From NCBI GenBank assembly GCA_964514665.1, contig CAZESH010000165.1, positions 1 to 9,332 on the forward strand: a stretch of 9,332 nt of DNA. The letters are read 5' to 3'. A program made the translations under genes and the position numbers. The notes under the pieces are model-generated. The model was not told the origin of the DNA. It was given only the letters and a program-made list of their open reading frames with translations, and did not search any database. Below are positions 6,327 to 9,332 of the stretch, one piece after another. This stretch comes from CAZESH01 sp964514665. GTDB taxonomy: Bacteria > Bacillota > Bacilli > Paenibacillales > KCTC-25726. Every line of letters starts with the position of its first letter. Positions within the stretch are counted from its first letter, which is position 1.

Positions 6327-7094
6327 TTATTTCATCAAAACGCCGCCGTTAATCTCGATCGTCTCACCGGTAATAAAATCGGAAAGCCCGGATACAAGGA
6401 ACAATACGGCTCCGGCAACATCGTCAGGCTCTCCCTGGCGCCCCAGCGGTATCGCTTCAATACTTGCCTTGCGCGCTTCCTCAGATGTCACCTTGGAATG
6501 AAAATTGGTGTTCCCGATATACCCCGGCGATACGATATTGACATAAATTCCATGCTTCGCCACTTCTTTGGCCAGCCCTTTGGAAAAAGAAATCACTGCA
6601 GCCTTGCTCGCGGCATAAACCGACGAGCCCATGCCTCCGCCGTTGTGGGCTGCAACGGACGCCATGTTGACGATTTTCCCGCCGCCTTTGGCGATCATTC
6701 CGGGGATGACCTTCTGACACATGAAAACCGTGCTTTTGAAATTCAAATCCATCACTTCATGGTAATACGCTTCATCCAATTCCATATTGGGGATCCTGCG
6801 GATCAAATGTCCGGCGTTATTGACCAAAATGTCGATCGTTCCCGAAAAAGCCTGCTCAACATTCGCGACAAGCCTCTCCATCTCGGCTGCAGAGGTTACA
6901 TCGGCATAGAACAGCCCGGCCTCTCCGCCAAGACCGCGAATCGCATCCACGACCTCCGCGCCTTTTTCCTTGCTGGAATAATAAGTGACCGCCACACGCG
7001 CTCCCGCTTCCGCCAATGCGATTGCCACAGACCTGCCGATGCCGACACTGGAGCCGGTAACCAAAGCGATTTTACCCGACAAATTCAAATTCAT
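6327..7094 (-). CDS. SDR family NAD(P)-dependent oxidoreductase
   Basis: A 255-residue classical short-chain dehydrogenase. The cofactor motif TGSSVGIG is at 13-20, NNAG at 92-95, structural N118, the catalytic triad S146, Y160 and K164 (YAASK), and PG at 190-191. The length is normal for the FabG/glucose-dehydrogenase/KduD-like group. Three features link it to uronate metabolism: it lies between the BASS transporter and uxaE, its start overlaps the transporter stop as ATGA, and AAGGAGAG lies five bases before the ATG, which implies translational coupling. The contextual guess is a reductase acting on fructuronate, tagaturonate or another keto-acid, replacing the unrelated UxuB/UxaB dehydrogenases. 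I see no UxuB- or UxaB-like gene in the window. Fold and catalysis are certain; the substrate is inferred from neighbours only. Confidence 0.92.
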   Translation of the reverse strand: MNLNLSGKIALVTGSSVGIGRSVAIALAEAGARVAVTYYSSKEKGAEVVDAIRGLGGEAGLFYADVTSAAEMERLVANVEQAFSGTIDILVNNAGHLIRRIPNMELDEAYYHEVMDLNFKSTVFMCQKVIPGMIAKGGGKIVNMASVAAHNGGGMGSSVYAASKAAVISFSKGLAKEVAKHGIYVNIVSPGYIGNTNFHSKVTSEEARKASIEAIPLGRQGEPDDVAGAVLFLVSGLSDFITGETIEINGGVLMK

Positions 7095-8077
7095 AATGTC
7101 TCTCCTTGTTTTCGATTTATTTGCTGTTGATCTGCTCCCCGGGACCGCCTGCCGCGGAACAGCAGCGTTCCGATCAGCGATGCGGTCATTTGCTGGAACA
7201 GCATGCCGATAATGGCCGGATAAGCCACCGGGGGCGGAAAAAATGAAACCGCCAGCACAGCCCCCGCGCTTATGTTGCGCATTCCCGAGTTAAAGGTAAG
7301 TACGATCTGTACTTCCCTGCTGCTTCTCAGCAGGAGCGAGATCAACCAGCCCAGCATATAGCCGATTATAATCAGGATAAGGATTAACCCGGCGGCATGC
7401 AAGGTTGCGAGATCAAATTTTCGGAAGTAAGGAGCGATCACCGCGCTGTTGATCATGATTACCACAGCCAGGCAAAGCTTCGACAGCGGAGACAGCACCG
7501 GTCCCCATGCCAGCTTCGCTTTGCCCGCCGAGAAATGATTGATCACAATACCGAGAACGGAAGGCACCAGCACCATCCACAGCAGCCCCTTCATCATGCC
7601 CCAAGCATTGATTTCTACATGGGTACCGATAAGTGCGGACAGCATCCAGGGAACGATAAACGGGGACAGCAGCGTATCGAGCAATATGATCGACAATGTC
7701 AAGGCGGTCAAGCCTTTGAAAATAGACACCCACATAAAGCTGACAATGCCGGTCGGCACCAGCAGCAGCAAAATCATGCCGGTAACGATCAGCGGATCGC
7801 CGGGAAAGAACAGTCTGCCGGCAAACATTGCGATCAGCGGCATAAGCAAATGCAGATTGAGCATGGTTAAGATAATCGGCAGCGGACGGGCGATTGCCGT
7901 TCGAAAATCGCGCAGGCTCAAGCCGATGCTCCCTGAAAAAGTAATCAAGGCAAAAATCCATGGGACGGCGCCGACGAATCCGTTCAGCTCGTTTGCCATA
8001 ACAAGGCCCAGAACGACGCTCACCGGGGTGACAAGCGGCATCCATGCTTCCAAATACCGGTTAAATGCCGCCAGCAT
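7091..8077 (-). CDS. BASS-type (bile acid:sodium symporter family) membrane transporter
   Basis: A 328-residue integral membrane protein with about nine or ten hydrophobic segments and a basic, hydrophilic C-terminal tail (from about residue 309). This fits the SBF/BASS fold. Family landmarks are the broken helix LLVPTGIVSFMWVSIFKG (about 105-122) and FNSGMRNISAGAVLA (about 262-276). Characterised members couple import of organic anions to Na+. Here the usual GG-x-x-SN of the first motif reads TGIVSF, and the E-x-G-x-QN of the second reads N263-S-G-M-R267-N, so several Na+ ligands seem replaced. Start ATG 8077 follows an in-frame TGA; GGAG is about 13 bases upstream, rather far. It is the first gene of the operon with the SDR and uxaE, so a sugar acid is the likely substrate, though this is inference. 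Confidence 0.87.
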   Translation of the reverse strand: MLAAFNRYLEAWMPLVTPVSVVLGLVMANELNGFVGAVPWIFALITFSGSIGLSLRDFRTAIARPLPIILTMLNLHLLMPLIAMFAGRLFFPGDPLIVTGMILLLLVPTGIVSFMWVSIFKGLTALTLSIILLDTLLSPFIVPWMLSALIGTHVEINAWGMMKGLLWMVLVPSVLGIVINHFSAGKAKLAWGPVLSPLSKLCLAVVIMINSAVIAPYFRKFDLATLHAAGLILILIIIGYMLGWLISLLLRSSREVQIVLTFNSGMRNISAGAVLAVSFFPPPVAYPAIIGMLFQQMTASLIGTLLFRGRRSRGADQQQINRKQGETL

Positions 8078-8135
8078 GGACGTATTTCATCTCCGTCATT
8101 TTCGTATTCATCCTAACTGATCTGTAATCAAGATA

Positions 8136-8151
8136 ATAACAACGTTGTTAT
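8136..8151. promoter_or_regulatory. 16-bp perfect palindrome, probable repressor operator
   Basis: ATAACAACGTTGTTAT is a perfect 8+8 palindrome with a central CG step. It begins one base after the -10 hexamer of the minus-strand promoter and so covers about -5 to +11. A repressor bound here would block initiation. The shape (no spacer, central CG) is that of LacI-family operators such as those of uronate and sugar regulators; the actual protein is not in the window. Confidence 0.7.
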
Positions 8152-8152
8152 A

Positions 8153-8181
8153 ATGATAGGCGATTTCACCGTTTTCGTCAA
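8153..8181 (-). promoter_or_regulatory. Sigma-A-type promoter of the transporter-SDR-uxaE operon
   Basis: On the minus strand, -35 TTGACG (8176-8181) is separated by exactly 17 bases from -10 TATCAT (8153-8158). Each hexamer matches five of six consensus bases. The predicted start near 8146 gives a leader of about 70 bases to the transporter ATG. The promoter sits between the response regulator stop codon and the transporter gene. Confidence 0.7.
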
Positions 8182-8192
8182 TGCTCAATTCA

Positions 8193-8954
8193 TTATGAAA
8201 ATGGATATTCCGCGGATGATTCGCTCGATTTTTTGCGGAATTCGGACGGCGTCATGCCGGCCATTTTCTTGAACAGATTGCTGAAATACGCCAGATCGTT
8301 GAAGCCAAGCCGATCGGCAATTTCATAAATGCGCAGGGATGTCTGGCTGAGCAGTCTCTGCGCTTCCTTAATCCGCACCTCGGTTACAAAATCGACGAAA
8401 TTTTTGTTCATTTTCTGCTTGAATACCTGGCTGAAATAGCTTGGATTATGATGCGCCATTTCCGCCGCCTCCTTAAGCGAAAACCGCTTGGGTATTTGAG
8501 TCTCCACATAACGGATCACCTGCTCGATCGGAGACAGCAGTTCCGGATCCGGGTCGGGCTGCTTGCCTCTTTCTATTACTCTCTTTTTACGGTTGAGCCA
8601 GTTTTCAAAGCATTTCTGAAGAATATCGGTTTCCACCGGTTTTAACAGGTAATCGAACACACCGTTGTGGATCGCCTGCTGGGCATAATGAAAATCATCA
8701 TGTCCGCTTATGATGATGACGTCCGTAGATGGCCCGTTTATTTTGATTTTTTCCAAAAGCGCAAGACCGTCCATCACCGGCATGCGAATGTCGGCCAGCA
8801 CAAGATCCGCATCGTGCTCTGCAAGCCAATCCGCAGCCTCCAGGCCGTTGGTTGCTTCATGCACCACGTGAAAAGGCATGTTCGTTTTTTCGATCGTTTT
8901 GCGCAGAGAAGTGCGCACCCATCTTTCATCGTCTGCAAGCAGAATCGAATACAT
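8193..8954 (-). CDS. Response regulator with AraC-type DNA-binding domain (YesN-like)
   Basis: A 253-residue two-component regulator. The receiver domain (about 1-120) has the acidic pair D8-D9, phospho-acceptor D55 (LADIRMPVMDG), S83 (IIISGHDD) and K105 (YLLKPVE), so it should be phosphorylatable. After a linker of about 20 residues, an AraC-type double HTH (about 142-243) runs through SLKEAAEMAHHNPSYFSQVF and LRIYEIADRLGFNDLAYFSN to TPSEFRKK. It is shorter than many Paenibacillus YesN proteins, which carry a long middle region. ATG 8954 was chosen because GAGGTGA ends six bases before it; the preceding in-frame TTG is too close. The ribosome site overlaps the kinase stop codon, so the pair is co-expressed. 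Likely targets are carbohydrate uptake or catabolic genes nearby. No terminator is visible between it and the transporter gene. Confidence 0.93.
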   Translation of the reverse strand: MYSILLADDERWVRTSLRKTIEKTNMPFHVVHEATNGLEAADWLAEHDADLVLADIRMPVMDGLALLEKIKINGPSTDVIIISGHDDFHYAQQAIHNGVFDYLLKPVETDILQKCFENWLNRKKRVIERGKQPDPDPELLSPIEQVIRYVETQIPKRFSLKEAAEMAHHNPSYFSQVFKQKMNKNFVDFVTEVRIKEAQRLLSQTSLRIYEIADRLGFNDLAYFSNLFKKMAGMTPSEFRKKSSESSAEYPFS

Positions 8955-8966
8955 CAAGCTTCACCT

Positions 8967-9332
8967 CTATATGCCGGATTTTTCATTGAGGGGAAGTGAA
9001 AGCGAGATGGTCGTCCCCCTTCCCTCTATGCTGTCGATTTTGATGCCATACTCGCTGCCGAAAATGTGCTTGTTTCTTTGATGCACATTGATGATCCCGA
9101 TATGTGTGCCGCCGCCGGTAATGTCGCTGTCCTCGGCGATCAAATTCCGCAGCTCGGAAAGCCGCTTGCCGTCCATTCCGGCACCGCTGTCGGAAATGGA
9201 AACAACAAAGGATGAATTCTCGCTGCGGAATGCGGTAATGGTGATCGAAGTCGGCCCGTTCAGCGGCTCCAAACCATGCACTATGCTGTTCTCTTTTAAT
9301 TGCTGGAGCGAGAATTTGGCGATGCTCTGCTC
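8967..9332 (-). CDS. Sensor histidine kinase (YesM-like), C-terminal part, cut by window edge
   Basis: The last 121 codons of a kinase whose frame runs open through the window end. The visible part is the ATP-binding (HATPase_c) domain: N box QQLKENSIVHG (about 11-20 of the fragment), G1 box ISDSGAGMDG (46-55), and a G2 region GGGTHIGIINVHQR (73-86), closing with the strand GRGTTISLSLPL. The N box and the N-x-H/Q-x-R continuation after G2 are typical of the YesM/LytS-type (His_kinase) group, which sense extracellular carbohydrate or envelope signals through an N-terminal membrane domain not seen here. The stop TAG lies 12 bases before the response regulator ATG. Because the start is outside the window, a GTG at 9281 inside the frame is not a real start. 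Confidence 0.93.
   Translation of the reverse strand, partial: EQSIAKFSLQQLKENSIVHGLEPLNGPTSITITAFRSENSSFVVSISDSGAGMDGKRLSELRNLIAEDSDITGGGTHIGIINVHQRNKHIFGSEYGIKIDSIEGRGTTISLSLPLNEKSGI

Noticed and set aside
8061..8111. A 16-codon minus-strand ORF overlapping the transporter start, which could be a leader peptide.
   Set aside because: The only purine-rich bases before its ATG (AGG) are too close for a working ribosome site, and there is no attenuator-like hairpin pair after it.
8158..8172. TGAAATCGCCTATCA on the minus strand as a CcpA cre site within the uxaE operon promoter.
   Set aside because: It needs an inserted base and several mismatches relative to the TGWAANCGNTNWCA consensus.
1..9332. 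CRISPR arrays, insertion sequences, phage or toxin-antitoxin genes, tRNA and rRNA.
   Set aside because: No regularly spaced repeats, transposase motifs, terminal inverted repeats or RNA gene signatures were seen on either strand.

Overview
The window looks like a stretch of a Bacillota chromosome, most likely Paenibacillus or a close relative. The reasons are a YesM/YesN-type two-component pair, a secreted protein with a copper-amine-oxidase-like 'stalk' domain, AraC-type sugar regulators, strong AGGAGG-type ribosome binding sites, and moderate GC with dense sugar-acid catabolic genes. The assignment is an inference from gene content, not from a database match.

Layout. Positions 34-1966 (minus strand) hold a two-gene operon: a Gfo/Idh/MocA NAD(P)-dependent dehydrogenase followed by a sugar-phosphate isomerase/epimerase-like TIM-barrel protein. 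An AraC-family regulator (2077-2946, plus) is divergent from it and is its natural candidate regulator. A secreted stalk-domain protein (3016-3831, minus) converges on the regulator. It is preceded by about 260 bases without a confident gene, which contain several small inverted repeats and one weak 36-codon ORF. A small, AT-rich VOC (glyoxalase-fold) gene follows (4091-4444, minus), then about 360 bases of intergenic sequence that ends in a strong intrinsic terminator.

That terminator closes the most informative unit, a minus-strand operon running from 8077 down to 4814: BASS-family membrane transporter, SDR dehydrogenase, tagaturonate epimerase (uxaE). The transporter and SDR genes overlap by ATGA. 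The unit has a good sigma-A-like promoter (-35 TTGACG, 17-base spacer, -10 TATCAT). A perfect 16-bp palindrome with a central CG step lies across the predicted transcription start, which is typical of a LacI-family repressor site. Upstream on the same strand are a response regulator (8193-8954) and the C-terminal end of its sensor kinase (8967 to the window edge).

Reading as a system: UxaE interconverts tagaturonate and fructuronate in hexuronate catabolism. The SDR could be the following fructuronate reductase (or act on a related keto-acid), and the BASS protein could bring in the sugar acid. The SDR and BASS roles are guesses from context. By eye the BASS protein lacks several residues known to bind Na+ in characterised bile-acid transporters, so its coupling ion and substrate are open questions. 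No CRISPR array, insertion sequence, phage gene, tRNA or rRNA was seen.
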